Shown one piece after another: positions 27,264-37,874 of a stretch of 64,000 bases of DNA. Under the pieces are notes generated by a model, which had not been told where the DNA came from, did no database searches, and saw nothing but the letters and a program-made list of their open reading frames with translations. The DNA lies in the NCBI GenBank assembly GCA_947500135.1, contig CANMQX010000006.1:186001-250000 (forward strand). The letters run 5' to 3'. This DNA is from an uncultured Paracoccaceae bacterium. Lineage in GTDB: Bacteria; Pseudomonadota; Alphaproteobacteria; Rhodobacterales; Rhodobacteraceae. Position 1 is the first letter of the stretch, and each line of letters opens with the position of its first letter. A program made the translations under genes and the position numbers.

Positions 27264-28561
27264 GTGATCCTTTCAATGATCAGCGGGCCTTGATCTGGGG
27301 CAGACCCGATTGTGATTGCGGACCGAACGGCCTGGGCCGCGATTTCTGCATCCTCATCAGAGGCTGCATGCAACGTACAAAGCGGCTGACCCACGCTCAC
27401 CTTGTCACCAAGACGCACCACATCCGTCAGCCCAACAGCAGGATCGATCCGGTCCGTTTCCACCTGCCGACCACCGCCCAAGCCAACCACAGCAAGACCC
27501 AAAGCCTGCGCATCAATTGCATTAATGTAACCAGCCTGCGGTGCGGTCACATCGCCGACGATAGGCGCGCGCGGCAAATGTGTGTGCCAATCCTCTGCCA
27601 TATCAGGCGGGCCGCCCGAAGCCGCAATCATCGCTGCAAACCGGGCCATCGCCTGACCAGAGCTGATGGCGTCACGCAACCGCTGTGCTGCGTCATCCTC
27701 TGTGCCACCTTGCAAGGCCATCAGGCAGGCGCCCAAATCAATCGTCAGATCATGTAAATGCGGGGCCGCAGCACGATTACCGGACAGCACTTCCATGCAA
27801 ACGGCAACTTCCAGCGCATTGCCCAAAGCAGGGGCCAATGGCTGGTCCATATCCGTGATCAAGGCCGCCGTTTTGCACCCAGCCCCATTGGCCGCATCGA
27901 CCAGCGCGCGCGCCAATGTCTGCGCCTCTTGCTGGGTCTTCATGAATGCGCCGCTGCCAACCTTCACATCCATCACCAGCCCCTTCGGCCCAGCGGCCAG
28001 TTTCTTTGACAAGATTGAGGCGGTGATCAAATCGACGCTTTCAATCGTCGCCGTGACATCGCGAATGGCATATAAACGCTTATCCGCCGGGGCGATTTGA
28101 CCGGTGGCACTGACAATCGCGCAGCCGATATCCCTTGTGATCTGGCGCAGGCGAGGTTCGGACACATCAACCGACAACCCGGGGATCGCCTCCAGCTTAT
28201 CAAGGGTGCCGCCCGTATGGCCAAGCCCCCTGCCCGACACCATCGGAACATAGACACCACAAGCTGCCAAGGCCGGGGCAAGGATCAAGGACACGCAATC
28301 ACCAACGCCACCGGTGGAATGCTTGTCCAACACGGGGCCGGGCAAATCCCATGCCAGCACATCGCCGCTATCACGCATCCCTTGGGTCAGGGCCACGCGG
28401 CCTTCATCGCTTAACCCGTTCAGACAGACAGCCATGGCAAAGGCACCGGCTTGCGCATCACTGACGGCACCATTGGCCAACCCATTGGCGAACCATGTCA
28501 GCGCATCGCGTGACGGCGTCTTTTTGGACCGGATATCAGCGATAATGGCGCGGGCGTCCAT
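27260..28561 (-). CDS. deoA: thymidine phosphorylase
   Basis: Splits thymidine or deoxyuridine with phosphate to base and deoxyribose 1-phosphate. 433 residues, close to the 440 of the E. coli enzyme. The glycosyl-transferase signature is seen around DKHSTGGVGDCVSLILAPALAACG, with the phosphate-binding KHSTGG, and later MDVKVGSGAFMKT. It follows cdd by a single base and overlaps deoB, so the five genes cdd-deoA-deoB-add-upp form one transcript. Confidence 0.96.
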   Translation of the reverse strand: MDARAIIADIRSKKTPSRDALTWFANGLANGAVSDAQAGAFAMAVCLNGLSDEGRVALTQGMRDSGDVLAWDLPGPVLDKHSTGGVGDCVSLILAPALAACGVYVPMVSGRGLGHTGGTLDKLEAIPGLSVDVSEPRLRQITRDIGCAIVSATGQIAPADKRLYAIRDVTATIESVDLITASILSKKLAAGPKGLVMDVKVGSGAFMKTQQEAQTLARALVDAANGAGCKTAALITDMDQPLAPALGNALEVAVCMEVLSGNRAAAPHLHDLTIDLGACLMALQGGTEDDAAQRLRDAISSGQAMARFAAMIAASGGPPDMAEDWHTHLPRAPIVGDVTAPQAGYINAIDAQALGLAVVGLGGGRQVETDRIDPAVGLTDVVRLGDKVSVGQPLCTLHAASDEDAEIAAQAVRSAITIGSAPDQGPLIIERIT

Positions 28562-28562
28562 G

Positions 28563-28955
28563 TCAGGTCCTGCTCATGTAATCTGCATCAAAGCTACCCG
28601 GCAAAAGGGCAGATATCGTTGTCTTTTCAACAGTCCCATCCGTTGTCGCCAGCGTCACGACAACATCCGTCTTGGCAAATTCCGCAATCTTCTGACGGCA
28701 GCCACCACAAGGGCTGACAGGTTTGGGGCTATCGGCAATTACCGCAATCTCGGCAATCTCGGTTTCGCCCGCAGCCACCATGGCCGCAATGGCCCCGGCT
28801 TCGGCACAGGTGCCTTCGGGATACGCTACATTCTCCACGTTACAGCCCGCATAGACCGTGCCAGATGCCGCCATGACCGCCGCCCCCACCTTGAAATTTG
28901 AATAAGGCGCATGGGCATTTTCGCGAACTTGGCGAGCGGTATGGATCAGGGACAT
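28563..28955 (-). CDS. cdd: cytidine deaminase
   Basis: Converts cytidine or deoxycytidine to uridine forms, first gene of the salvage operon. 130 residues from the ATG at 28955, preceded by GGAGG; the frame is open further upstream but that part is not conserved. The zinc site is the tetrameric type: TCAEAGAI with Cys and catalytic Glu, and PCGGCRQ with the other two cysteines. NFKVGAAV and GCNVENVAYPEG complete the active site. Confidence 0.95.
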   Translation of the reverse strand: MSLIHTARQVRENAHAPYSNFKVGAAVMAASGTVYAGCNVENVAYPEGTCAEAGAIAAMVAAGETEIAEIAVIADSPKPVSPCGGCRQKIAEFAKTDVVVTLATTDGTVEKTTISALLPGSFDADYMSRT

Positions 28956-29013
28956 GGGTGGCCTCCAACTGGGTCGGAACAGATTGCAGCCTGCGCAGAC
29001 CGGATGCAAGGGG

Positions 29014-30096
29014 CTAGCTGGTGGCGAAACGACCGGGCAGCGTGACCTCCAGCAATTCAATATCATCCGACGGATCGGCATATCGTGTGGCCATGCCTGG
29101 CGGGATCACAAAGGCATCGCCGGGTGCCAGCGTGTAAGGGTCTTTGCCTTCGCCCTCCAACGTCATCTGCCCCGCCATGACGAAGGTGAAATGGATATCG
29201 GCGTTATGGGTCGCCCATACCGGGTCACCCTTCCCGCGCCTGAACACCTGCACACCGGCGACGTCTTTGGTATTCGCTGCAATCGTCGTATCGCGGGCCA
29301 CAAAACCCGACAGGCGCGATGGTTGCCAATCGGCATCCTTCGCCTGATTGAACACAAAACGTTGCCCCTGCCATTCACGATCCGGGCGCAGATGCGGGGT
29401 TGGCAATTCCATCTCATGATCAATCTCTGTGATATGTTCGGCCGGGACGCCAATCTCAATCACCTCGATCCCGTCTGATGCCTCCAGCACACGGTGCCGG
29501 ATCTCAGGCGGTTGGATGAAACAATCACCAGCGGTCAGGCGGATCGGGGGACCCTGATCCTCGTAAACCACATCGACCCAGCCGCGATAACAAAAGATCA
29601 GCTGAAACCCAACTTTATGGAAATGCACCATATCGGGCACCGGCCCGCCATCGGGAATGCGGATATGGCTGGCAATGATCGACCCGCCAAGCCGGTTGGG
29701 GATCAGATCGCGATACTGCATACCTGCCCGGCCAATCACCCACGGCGCCTGATCGGCCAAGCGACGCACAACAAAGGCATGGTCTGTTTCGGGCAGTACG
29801 AACGGCGGATCAAGCGGATGGATCTCAACAGGCGTCCCGCCGGGCGACATCAGCGTGTCGGCCCCATCCGCAAATGTCGGATCATCCGTCAGAATGCGCA
29901 GGCTCCAGTTTTCCCCGGCTTTCTGCTCTAAGCGCACGCGCAAACCGTGGCCGGAATAGACGGCCACTGATGGATCATCGGCAGGGTAAATCATATCAAG
30001 GCGCATCCGCAGCACCTTGCCAAAGAACCCCAAATCAGCGCGTAAATCGGTTGTGGGCAGACAGATTTCGGCCCGGATCTCATATTTCTCGGTCAT
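29014..30096 (-). CDS. VOC-like plus bicupin protein
   Basis: A 360-residue soluble protein. The N-terminal 75 residues look like half of a glyoxalase/VOC domain (CLPTTDLRADLGFFGKVLRMRLDMIY and YSGHGLRVRLEQ). Two cupin folds follow: about 155-205 (HFHKVGFQLIFCYRGWVDVV, GDCFIQPPEIRHRV) and about 300-345 (IHFTFVMAGQMTLEG, GDAFVIPPGMATRY). Cupin 1 keeps two His of a metal site. Start is the ATG at 30096 after AGGGTG. It precedes cdd by 58 bases on the same strand. The reaction is unknown; a dioxygenase or isomerase of a small organic acid is plausible. Confidence 0.75.
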   Translation of the reverse strand: MTEKYEIRAEICLPTTDLRADLGFFGKVLRMRLDMIYPADDPSVAVYSGHGLRVRLEQKAGENWSLRILTDDPTFADGADTLMSPGGTPVEIHPLDPPFVLPETDHAFVVRRLADQAPWVIGRAGMQYRDLIPNRLGGSIIASHIRIPDGGPVPDMVHFHKVGFQLIFCYRGWVDVVYEDQGPPIRLTAGDCFIQPPEIRHRVLEASDGIEVIEIGVPAEHITEIDHEMELPTPHLRPDREWQGQRFVFNQAKDADWQPSRLSGFVARDTTIAANTKDVAGVQVFRRGKGDPVWATHNADIHFTFVMAGQMTLEGEGKDPYTLAPGDAFVIPPGMATRYADPSDDIELLEVTLPGRFATS

Positions 30097-30185
30097 GATC
30101 TGCACCCTGTCGCTGGCTGGAATGATTTGCAAGGGCCGGATATTCGGTGTTTAACCGAACGACACTTCCCCGTGTAATTAAAATG

Positions 30186-30199
30186 GTTTAATATTAAAC
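30186..30199. promoter_or_regulatory. perfect 14-bp palindrome upstream of maeB
   Basis: GTTTAAT followed by ATTAAAC, perfect and with no spacer, 17 bases before the malic-enzyme start and just ahead of its GGGAG site. The surrounding 40 bases are unusually AT-rich. Position over the leader suggests a repressor operator. Confidence 0.5.
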
Positions 30200-30216
30200 T
30201 ATATTGGGAGATCCGG

Positions 30217-32496
30217 ATGACAGATGACGCAAAACAAAGCCTGAAACAGGCGGCTCTTGATTATCATCGGTTCCCCAAACCCGGAAAACTTGAAATCCGG
30301 GCAACCAAACCACTGGCCAACGGGCGCGACCTCGCCCGCGCTTACTCCCCCGGTGTGGCAGAGGCGTGTCTGGAAATCAAAGATGACGCAGCAACCGCGC
30401 GCGACTATACCGCGCGCGGCAATCTGGTGGCTGTGGTCACCAACGGCTCGGCCGTTCTCGGTCTGGGAAATATCGGGGCATTGGCGTCAAAACCGGTGAT
30501 GGAAGGCAAGGCTGTCCTGTTCAAGAAATTCGCCAATATCGACTGTTTTGATATCGAACTGGACCAACCCGACCCCGAAAAACTGGCCGATATCGTCTGC
30601 GCGCTTGAACCCACATTCGGGGCCATTAACCTCGAAGACATCAAAGCACCCGATTGCTTTATCGTTGAAAAACTCTGCCGTGAACGGATGAACATCCCCG
30701 TGTTTCACGACGACCAGCATGGCACCGCCATTGTCGTCGGGGCCGCGGCCACCAACGCCTTGCATGTCGCAGGCAAAAAATTCGAAGACGTCAAAATCGT
30801 CAGCACCGGCGGCGGGGCCGCAGGCATCGCTTGCTTAAACATGCTTCTGAAATTGGGCGTCAAACGCGAAAATGTCTGGCTCTGCGACATCGAAGGGCTG
30901 GTCTATAGTGGGCGCGAAAAGGACATGACCCCGCAAAAGGCCGAATATGCGCAAGGCACAAAACCCGCGACTTTGGGCGATGTGATCGCAGGGGCGGACC
31001 TGTTCCTTGGCCTCTCCGGCCCCGGCGTGCTGAAACCCGACATGGTCGCCAAAATGGCCGACCGCCCGATTATATTTGCTCTGGCGAACCCCACCCCCGA
31101 AATCGACCCCGGCGAGGCGCGCGCGGTGAACCCCGATGCCATCATCGCCACAGGCCGCAGCGATTTTCCAAATCAGGTCAACAATGTCCTGTGCTTTCCT
31201 TTCATCTTTCGCGGCGCGCTTGATGTCGGGGCCACCACGATCAATGACGAAATGAAAATCGCCTGTGTCGAAGGGATCGCAGCACTTGCCCGCGAAACCA
31301 CCAGCGCAGAGGCGGCAGCGGCTTACCGGGGCGAACAACTGACCTTCGGGGCGGATTACCTGATCCCCAAACCGTTTGATCCTCGACTTATGGGGGTTGT
31401 GGCCAGTGCTGTCGCCGGGGCCGCCTGCGAAACCGGCGTCGCCACCCGACCCATCGCGGATATGAAGGCCTATAAGGCCAACCTTGACGGGTCCGTCTTC
31501 AAGTCAGCGATGATCATGCGCCCGGTATTCGACGCCGCCCGCACCGCCGAACGCAAGATCGTCTTTGCCGAGGGCGAAGATGAACGGGTGCTGCGCGCCT
31601 CTCAGGCCATCATGGAGGAAACCACCGACACCCCGATCCTGATCGGGCGGCCAGAGGTGATCGAACGACGCTGCGAACGTGCTGGGCTCAAAATCCGCCC
31701 CGGCGTTGATTTCAGCATCGTGAACCCCGAAAATGACCCGCGCTACCGCGATTATTGGGGGACCTATCACGATCTGATGGCCCGTAAGGGGGTCACCCCC
31801 GATCTGGCCAAGGCGATCATGCGCACCAACACAACTGCCATCGGGGCGGTGATGGTCCACAGGGGAGAGGCTGACAGCCTGATCTGCGGCACATTCGGAC
31901 AGTATCTGTGGCACCTTAATTACGTCAGTCAAATCCTGGGCACGCATATCTGTCACCCTGTCGCAGCGATGTCGCTGATGATCCTTGAGGACGGACCGCT
32001 ATTCGTGGCCGACACGCAGGTGCATTCCGAACCCTCGCCCGAACAGATCGCCGAAACCGTCATTGGCGCGGCCCGCCATGTCCGCCGGTTTGGGGTGGAG
32101 CCCAAAATCGCGCTTTGCTCGCACAGCCAGTTTGGCAATCTGGACAATGAAAGCGGGCGGCGGATGCGAGCCGCGATGGCGATCCTGGACAGCCAACCGC
32201 GCGACTTTGCTTACGAGGGCGAGATGCATATCGACTCTGCGCTGGACGTTGAACTGCGCAATCGGGTCTTCCCAGAGGCGCATCTGGACGGCGCGGCTAA
32301 TACACTGGTCTTTGCCAATACCGACGCGGCATCCGGCGTGCGCAACATCCTGAAAATGAAAGGCGGCGGGTTAGAGGTTGGCCCGATCCTGATGGGGATG
32401 GGCAACCGCTGTCACATCGTGACGCCGTCCATCACCGCCCGAGGCTTGTTGAACATGTCCGCCGTTGCGGGCACGCCAGTCGCCCATTACGGCTAA
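30217..32496 (+). CDS. maeB: NADP-dependent malic enzyme (malic domain plus PTA-like domain)
   Basis: Oxidative decarboxylation of malate to pyruvate, producing NADPH. 759 residues: malic-enzyme catalytic half ([18 protein letters not shown](P) loop GGGAAGIA near residue 200) and a C-terminal phosphotransacetylase-like domain from about residue 430, which in this family regulates rather than catalyses. The long two-domain form is the usual alphaproteobacterial MaeB. A perfect palindrome overlaps its leader. It is divergent from the bicupin gene. Confidence 0.95.
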   Translation: MTDDAKQSLKQAALDYHRFPKPGKLEIRATKPLANGRDLARAYSPGVAEACLEIKDDAATARDYTARGNLVAVVTNGSAVLGLGNIGALASKPVMEGKAVLFKKFANIDCFDIELDQPDPEKLADIVCALEPTFGAINLEDIKAPDCFIVEKLCRERMNIPVFHDDQHGTAIVVGAAATNALHVAGKKFEDVKIVSTGGGAAGIACLNMLLKLGVKRENVWLCDIEGLVYSGREKDMTPQKAEYAQGTKPATLGDVIAGADLFLGLSGPGVLKPDMVAKMADRPIIFALANPTPEIDPGEARAVNPDAIIATGRSDFPNQVNNVLCFPFIFRGALDVGATTINDEMKIACVEGIAALARETTSAEAAAAYRGEQLTFGADYLIPKPFDPRLMGVVASAVAGAACETGVATRPIADMKAYKANLDGSVFKSAMIMRPVFDAARTAERKIVFAEGEDERVLRASQAIMEETTDTPILIGRPEVIERRCERAGLKIRPGVDFSIVNPENDPRYRDYWGTYHDLMARKGVTPDLAKAIMRTNTTAIGAVMVHRGEADSLICGTFGQYLWHLNYVSQILGTHICHPVAAMSLMILEDGPLFVADTQVHSEPSPEQIAETVIGAARHVRRFGVEPKIALCSHSQFGNLDNESGRRMRAAMAILDSQPRDFAYEGEMHIDSALDVELRNRVFPEAHLDGAANTLVFANTDAASGVRNILKMKGGGLEVGPILMGMGNRCHIVTPSITARGLLNMSAVAGTPVAHYG

Positions 32497-32603
32497 CTCC
32501 CGAGTCAACGAATTTACAATCCTGCGATTTGAAACGCTCAGGCCGCTTGTCGCAGGAAATCTTGGAGCGTAACACATTTCCAAGACAGTGTTCGGAGGGA
32601 TAA

Positions 32604-34496
32604 ATGGGATACGCTGACGTTTACGCCGCATGGCAGAACGACCCCGAGGGGTTTTGGATGGAACAGGCCAAGGCCATCGACTGGGTCACCCCACCGACCC
32701 GCGCTTTGGATGAAACGACGGCCCCGCTCTATCGCTGGTTCACAGATGCAGAGGTCAACACCTGCTACAACGCCGTCGATAGACATGTTGAAAACGGCCG
32801 TGGTGATCAGGCGGCAATCATCTATGACAGCCCGATCACCGGCACCAAGCGCACGATTAGCTACGCTGAACTGCAAACGCGTGTCGCCTCGCTTGCTGGT
32901 GCGCTGCGCGCCAAAGGCGTGGAAAAGGGCGACCGGGTCATCATCTACATGCCCATGATCCCCGAAGCGCTCGAGGCGATGCTGGCCTGCGCCCGGCTTG
33001 GCGCCATCCACTCGGTCGTCTTTGGTGGTTTCGCCGCCAACGAACTGGCCGTGCGGATCGACGATGCCACACCCAAGGCGATCATCGCCGGCTCCTGCGG
33101 GGTCGAACCGGGGCGGGTGGTGCATTACAAACCCCTGCTTGACGGGGCCATCGCACTGGCCACCCACAAACCCGATTTCTGCGTGATCTTCCAACGTGAA
33201 CAAGAGGTTGCAGAACTGATCCCCGGGCGCGATCACGACTGGCACGCCTTTCAGGCGGGCGTGGAACCCGCCGAATGCGTCCCGGTCAAGGGCGACCATC
33301 CGGCCTATATTCTATATACTTCCGGGACCACCGGCGCGCCCAAGGGCGTCGTGCGCCCGACCGCCGGGCATCTGGTGGCGCTGAACTGGACCATGAAAGC
33401 GATCTACAACGTGGACCCGGGTGATGTGTTCTGGGCGGCGTCAGATGTGGGCTGGGTCGTGGGGCATTCCTATATCTGCTACGCGCCGCTGATCCATGGC
33501 AACACAACGGTCGTGTTCGAGGGCAAGCCCATCGGCACCCCCGACGCAGGCACATTTTGGCGGGTGATCGAAGAACATAACGTCAAATCCTTCTTCACCG
33601 CCCCCACCGCCTTTCGCGCGATCAAGCGCGAGGATCCGACCGGCGAGATGATCAAGAAATACGATATCTCCGGTTTACGGGCGCTCTACCTCGCTGGCGA
33701 ACGGGCCGACCCCGACACCATCAAATGGGCGCAGCGCATCATGGACGTGCCGGTCTATGACCACTGGTGGCAAACCGAAACCGGCTACACCATCGCGGGC
33801 AACCCGGCTGGGATCGAGGCGCTGCCAGTCAAAGTCGGCTCACCCACGGTCGCCATGCCCGGCTATGACGTGCAGATCCTTGATGAGGGCGGAAACCCGA
33901 TGCAACCCGGTGAACTCGGGGCCATCGCGGTCAAACTGCCCCTGCCCCCCGGCACATTGCCAACGCTCTGGAACGCAGAAGATCGGTTCGTCAAATCCTA
34001 CCTGACCACCTTCCCAGGCTATTATGAAACCGGCGATGCAGGCATGATTGATGATGACGGCTATCTTTACATCATGGCGCGCACCGATGACGTGATCAAC
34101 GTGGCAGGCCACCGGCTGTCAACCGGCGCGATGGAGGAAGTGCTGGCCGCACACCCTGATGTCGGCGAATGCGCCGTGATTGGGGTGACCGACACGCTCA
34201 AAGGGCAGCTGCCACTGGGTTTCGTCTGCCTGAATGCGGGGTGCGACAGACCACATGATGACATCTGCAAAGAGGTCGTCAAATCCGTGCGGGACAAGAT
34301 TGGACCGGTCGCCGCCTTCAAACTTGTCGCGGTCGTGGACCGGCTGCCCAAGACACGCTCGGGCAAAATCCTGCGCGGCACAATGGTCAAGATCGCCGAT
34401 GGGGCAGACTTCAAAATGCCCGCCACCATCGATGATCCGGCAATCCTGGATGAAATCCGGGACGCCCTGAAACCAATGGGTTACGCAGGCAGCTAG
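32604..34496 (+). CDS. prpE: propionyl-CoA synthetase (PrpE-like AMP-forming ligase)
   Basis: Activates propionate (or a similar short acid) to CoA ester. 630 residues, length and sequence of the PrpE/acetyl-CoA-synthetase group. ATP-binding motif YTSGTTGAPKG near residue 240, WWQTETGYTI and YYETGDAG in the middle, and the acetylatable catalytic lysine near residue 588 in TRSGKILRG. A GGAGG site precedes the ATG. Acetate is the alternative substrate. The 3' end overlaps the convergent LysM gene by four bases. Confidence 0.92.
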   Translation: MGYADVYAAWQNDPEGFWMEQAKAIDWVTPPTRALDETTAPLYRWFTDAEVNTCYNAVDRHVENGRGDQAAIIYDSPITGTKRTISYAELQTRVASLAGALRAKGVEKGDRVIIYMPMIPEALEAMLACARLGAIHSVVFGGFAANELAVRIDDATPKAIIAGSCGVEPGRVVHYKPLLDGAIALATHKPDFCVIFQREQEVAELIPGRDHDWHAFQAGVEPAECVPVKGDHPAYILYTSGTTGAPKGVVRPTAGHLVALNWTMKAIYNVDPGDVFWAASDVGWVVGHSYICYAPLIHGNTTVVFEGKPIGTPDAGTFWRVIEEHNVKSFFTAPTAFRAIKREDPTGEMIKKYDISGLRALYLAGERADPDTIKWAQRIMDVPVYDHWWQTETGYTIAGNPAGIEALPVKVGSPTVAMPGYDVQILDEGGNPMQPGELGAIAVKLPLPPGTLPTLWNAEDRFVKSYLTTFPGYYETGDAGMIDDDGYLYIMARTDDVINVAGHRLSTGAMEEVLAAHPDVGECAVIGVTDTLKGQLPLGFVCLNAGCDRPHDDICKEVVKSVRDKIGPVAAFKLVAVVDRLPKTRSGKILRGTMVKIADGADFKMPATIDDPAILDEIRDALKPMGYAGS

Positions 34497-35512
34497 GGAT
34501 TAAGCGGCAACACCAATGACTGGCCCGGATAGATCCTATCCGGGTCTGTGATAATTTCGGCATTGGCCTGATAGATCACCGGATAAGCCAGCGCATCATC
34601 ATAGGTCGCGGCAGCGATATTCCAAAGATTGTCACCGGCGAGAACCAGATACCGTGGGGGTTCCACCGGTTCTGGCACGGGGCCGGGTGCGGGAACTATC
34701 ACTGGGTCAGGCGCATTCGTCACACCGCATTCGGCCAGCAAAACATCTGTAATTGCGCGCACACTGGCGATACCAGCGCCAATCCCGCCAACCCCGACAG
34801 GCACGCTGAAACCCAGAAACGCGCCGTCTTCGCCATGCCAGATGATAATGCCACCACCCGGGCCGACATCGGCATAAACACTGGTGCCAAGCGACGTACC
34901 ATCCTCGATACAGATATTGTCGGTCAGAAACCCGCTGACAACCAGATCGGCACCAAGCCCGAACTGTAACCCAATCGACGTATAGCTGGAGAAATAGCCA
35001 TAAGCAGTGGCCTGCTTGTGCACATCGAGCGACACACCGCTTTCCAGCCCACCCCCGCCAATCAACGAACCGCCACCGGCTAGCCCAACGGTCAACGTGT
35101 TCATGCCAAGTCCACGGGCAAGGGCATATACCCGATCAAAACGCGGATCTTCTTCTATGATGCGTTGCACTTCCTCGGGGTTTTTGGCACCGGCAACGTC
35201 CAGAACGGTCACGATGTCACCGACCGGACCTGCCGTGATATTGAACGCGATATAGATTTCGCCAACCAGAACAGCGAGTTCTTCAACCTTCTTGGCAAAT
35301 GCATCATCTTCGATCTTTGGGGCGCAGGCGACAAAGGGAATGTGATCAAGATCGTTCTCGCAAAAATTACCGATTTCAAAAAACCCGGAATCGAAGATGC
35401 TGCACGGTTTTTGGCCCGAACCACCGCAGGATCTGGCCATGCTTTCGCTGGGAAGGACGCTGAAAGACGCCGCAAGGGCCGCGGCACAAAGAAATGGAGT
35501 TCCATAGAACAT
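34493..35512 (-). CDS. secreted LysM-domain protein
   Basis: A 339-residue exported protein with a signal peptide (about 1-26) and an early cysteine-rich stretch (RSCGGSGQKPC). A long glycine-rich middle follows, with alternating beta-like segments (GLAGGGSLIGGGGLESG; ADVGPGGGIIIW). After a proline-rich linker comes a C-terminal LysM domain (about 290-337: YLVLAGDNLWNIAAATYDD, then YPGQSLVLP) that binds peptidoglycan. The middle part is not recognised. A seven-base hairpin (35569-35586) lies between it and nadK. Confidence 0.75.
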   Translation of the reverse strand: MFYGTPFLCAAALAASFSVLPSESMARSCGGSGQKPCSIFDSGFFEIGNFCENDLDHIPFVACAPKIEDDAFAKKVEELAVLVGEIYIAFNITAGPVGDIVTVLDVAGAKNPEEVQRIIEEDPRFDRVYALARGLGMNTLTVGLAGGGSLIGGGGLESGVSLDVHKQATAYGYFSSYTSIGLQFGLGADLVVSGFLTDNICIEDGTSLGTSVYADVGPGGGIIIWHGEDGAFLGFSVPVGVGGIGAGIASVRAITDVLLAECGVTNAPDPVIVPAPGPVPEPVEPPRYLVLAGDNLWNIAAATYDDALAYPVIYQANAEIITDPDRIYPGQSLVLPLNP

Positions 35513-35594
35513 AACAAAACCTCATACTTGCAAACGCGAACTTGCTATCATGAGGCAACGCGATTGTTCTGTGTCTAGGGACACAGATTGATTT

Positions 35595-36359
35595 TCAGGC
35601 GAATTGTTCGCGGATCAGACGTTCTTCCAACCCGTGGCCCGGGTCAAACAGGATCCGGTGGCCCACCGCAGGTTCTGATCGGATCTCGACACTGACAACA
35701 TCGCGGACCGACTTGCCATCCGCATCCGCCATAACGGGTCGCTTGACAGGATCGTTCACGTCAAACCTTACAACCGCACGTTTGGGCAGAAGCGCGCCGC
35801 GCCAGCGACGCGGACGAAAGGCGGCCATAGCCGTCAGAGCCAGCACATCAGACCCAATCGGCAGGATCGGACCATGGGCGGAATAATTATAGGCTGTCGA
35901 TCCTGCCGGTGTCGCCACCAGTGCCCCGTCGCAGACCAGCTCATTCATGCGCAGCTTGCCATCAACCGTGATGCGCAACTTCGCCGCCTGCGGACCCGCG
36001 CGCAGCAGGCTCACCTCATTGATCGCCAGCGCCTCATGCATCGCCCCGTCAACAGTCAATGCGGTCATGGCCAATGGGTTGATGACTTCTTCCTCGGCAT
36101 CATCAAGTCGCTGGCGCAAATCCTCAGCGCTGAATTCATTCATCAAAAACCCGACTGTCCCCCGATTCATCCCGTACACGGGAACGTCCAGCCCTTGGGT
36201 GCTGTGCATCGTCTGCAACATGAACCCGTCACCACCTAACGCCACAATCACATCGGCATCGGCAGGCGGCACATCGCCATAAGTCTCGGCCAATGCCGCG
36301 CGCGCGGATTGCGCAATCGGCACAGGGCTGGCGACAAAGGCGATCTTGGGGCGCGGCAT
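35595..36359 (-). CDS. nadK: NAD kinase
   Basis: Phosphorylates NAD to NADP. 254 residues from the ATG at 36359; the open frame continues to 36443 but that extension is not in the family. The catalytic GGDG motif is in [15 protein letters not shown], the NE motif is seen as [11 protein letters not shown], and the substrate loop is [22 protein letters not shown]. It is divergent from glyA with a 188-base gap that probably holds both promoters. Confidence 0.95.
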   Translation of the reverse strand: MPRPKIAFVASPVPIAQSARAALAETYGDVPPADADVIVALGGDGFMLQTMHSTQGLDVPVYGMNRGTVGFLMNEFSAEDLRQRLDDAEEEVINPLAMTALTVDGAMHEALAINEVSLLRAGPQAAKLRITVDGKLRMNELVCDGALVATPAGSTAYNYSAHGPILPIGSDVLALTAMAAFRPRRWRGALLPKRAVVRFDVNDPVKRPVMADADGKSVRDVVSVEIRSEPAVGHRILFDPGHGLEERLIREQFA

Positions 36360-36547
36360 GACAAAAAACCTTTCAGTTCCGATATGTTGTGCGGTGATCG
36401 TATCCGAAACGCAAGCAACCGATGCGCAACGTGTGTGACGCACTCATAAAGATCATGGTCGCATTGATGCTTTAGGCTACATCATTCCTCGGTTATGAAA
36501 GCGCAAGTTTTTTAGAATTTCTGGCACCTTGAGGGGGAGATGCACCC

Positions 36548-37843
36548 ATGAACGTCACTGTCCGCGATAACGGCTTTTTCACCGAAACACTGGATACCCG
36601 CGACCCCGAACTTTTCGCCGCCATGCAGGCCGAACTGGGTCGACAGCGTAATGAGATTGAGCTGATCGCCTCTGAAAACATCGTCTCTGCTGCCGTCATG
36701 CAGGCACAAGGCAGTGTGCTGACCAACAAATACGCCGAAGGTTATCCCGGGCGGCGTTATTACGGCGGCTGCCAATATGTCGATGTGGCCGAAAATCTGG
36801 CCATCGATCGGGCAAAGCAACTATTCGGCTGTGACTTTGCCAATGTGCAGCCCAACTCTGGCAGCCAGGCCAACCAAGGCGTGTTTCAGGCGCTTCTGCA
36901 ACCCGGCGATACGATCCTTGGCATGTCGCTCGATGCGGGCGGCCACCTGACCCACGGTGCCAAGCCAAACCAATCTGGCAAATGGTTCAATGCCGTTCAA
37001 TACGGGGTCCGCCGTCAGGACAGCCTGCTGGATTACGAAGAACTGGCGCGCCTGACAGCTGAACACAAACCCAAGATGATCATCGCCGGTGGCTCTGCCA
37101 TTCCACGCATCATTGATTTCGCCAAGATGCGCGAAATTGCAGATACTGTTGGGGCTTATCTTCTGGTCGATATGGCGCATTTTGCAGGGTTGGTCGCCGC
37201 CGGCCTCTACCCTTCCCCATTCCCACATGCGCATGTGGCCACAACCACAACCCACAAGACATTGCGCGGCCCGCGCGGCGGCATGATCGTCACAAATGAC
37301 GAGGCTTTGGCGAAAAAATTCAACTCAGCCATCTTCCCCGGCATTCAGGGTGGCCCGCTGATGCATGTTATCGCAGGCAAGGCCGCCGCCTTTGGTGAAG
37401 CATTGCGACCCGAATTCAAAACCTATCAGGAACAGGTCGTCAAAAACGCGCAAGCGCTGGCTGACCAGTTGATGAAAGGCGGGCTTGATATCGTCTCAGG
37501 CGGAACGGACAGTCACCTGATGCTGGTCGATCTGCGCCCCAAAGGCGTGAAAGGCAACGCGACCGAGGTATCACTTGGGCAGGCCCACATCACCTGCAAC
37601 AAAAACGGTATTCCGTTTGATCCAGAAAAGCCGATGGTCACATCCGGTGTTCGGCTCGGCTCACCCGCCGGGACGACTCGCGGCTTTGCAGAAGCGGAGT
37701 TCCGTCAGATCGCAGATTGGATCGTTGAAGTGACCGAAGGGTTGGCCGCTAATGGCGTTGAAAACAACGGTGCGGTCGAAGCCAAAGTGCGCGCAGAAGT
37801 CGAAGCACTTTGCGATAAATTCCCGCTCTATCCAAATTTATGA
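36548..37843 (+). CDS. glyA: serine hydroxymethyltransferase
   Basis: PLP enzyme interconverting serine and glycine with transfer of the one-carbon unit to tetrahydrofolate. 431 residues. The PLP lysine is Lys237 in [11 protein letters not shown]. Other landmarks are [24 protein letters not shown] and the QPNSGSQAN phosphate loop. GGGGGAG precedes the start by several bases. No folate or glycine riboswitch is visible in the leader. Confidence 0.98.
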   Translation: MNVTVRDNGFFTETLDTRDPELFAAMQAELGRQRNEIELIASENIVSAAVMQAQGSVLTNKYAEGYPGRRYYGGCQYVDVAENLAIDRAKQLFGCDFANVQPNSGSQANQGVFQALLQPGDTILGMSLDAGGHLTHGAKPNQSGKWFNAVQYGVRRQDSLLDYEELARLTAEHKPKMIIAGGSAIPRIIDFAKMREIADTVGAYLLVDMAHFAGLVAAGLYPSPFPHAHVATTTTHKTLRGPRGGMIVTNDEALAKKFNSAIFPGIQGGPLMHVIAGKAAAFGEALRPEFKTYQEQVVKNAQALADQLMKGGLDIVSGGTDSHLMLVDLRPKGVKGNATEVSLGQAHITCNKNGIPFDPEKPMVTSGVRLGSPAGTTRGFAEAEFRQIADWIVEVTEGLAANGVENNGAVEAKVRAEVEALCDKFPLYPNL

Positions 37844-37874
37844 TTTTTATGCACATTACAGCCGATCTGACGTG

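Noticed and set aside
32538..33299. 253-codon minus-strand frame over the prpE start
   Set aside because: Antisense shadow of a clear PrpE gene; no ribosome site or domain.
36360..36547. possible riboswitch ahead of glyA
   Set aside because: No conserved glycine, folate or SAM aptamer elements could be recognised in the 188-base gap.
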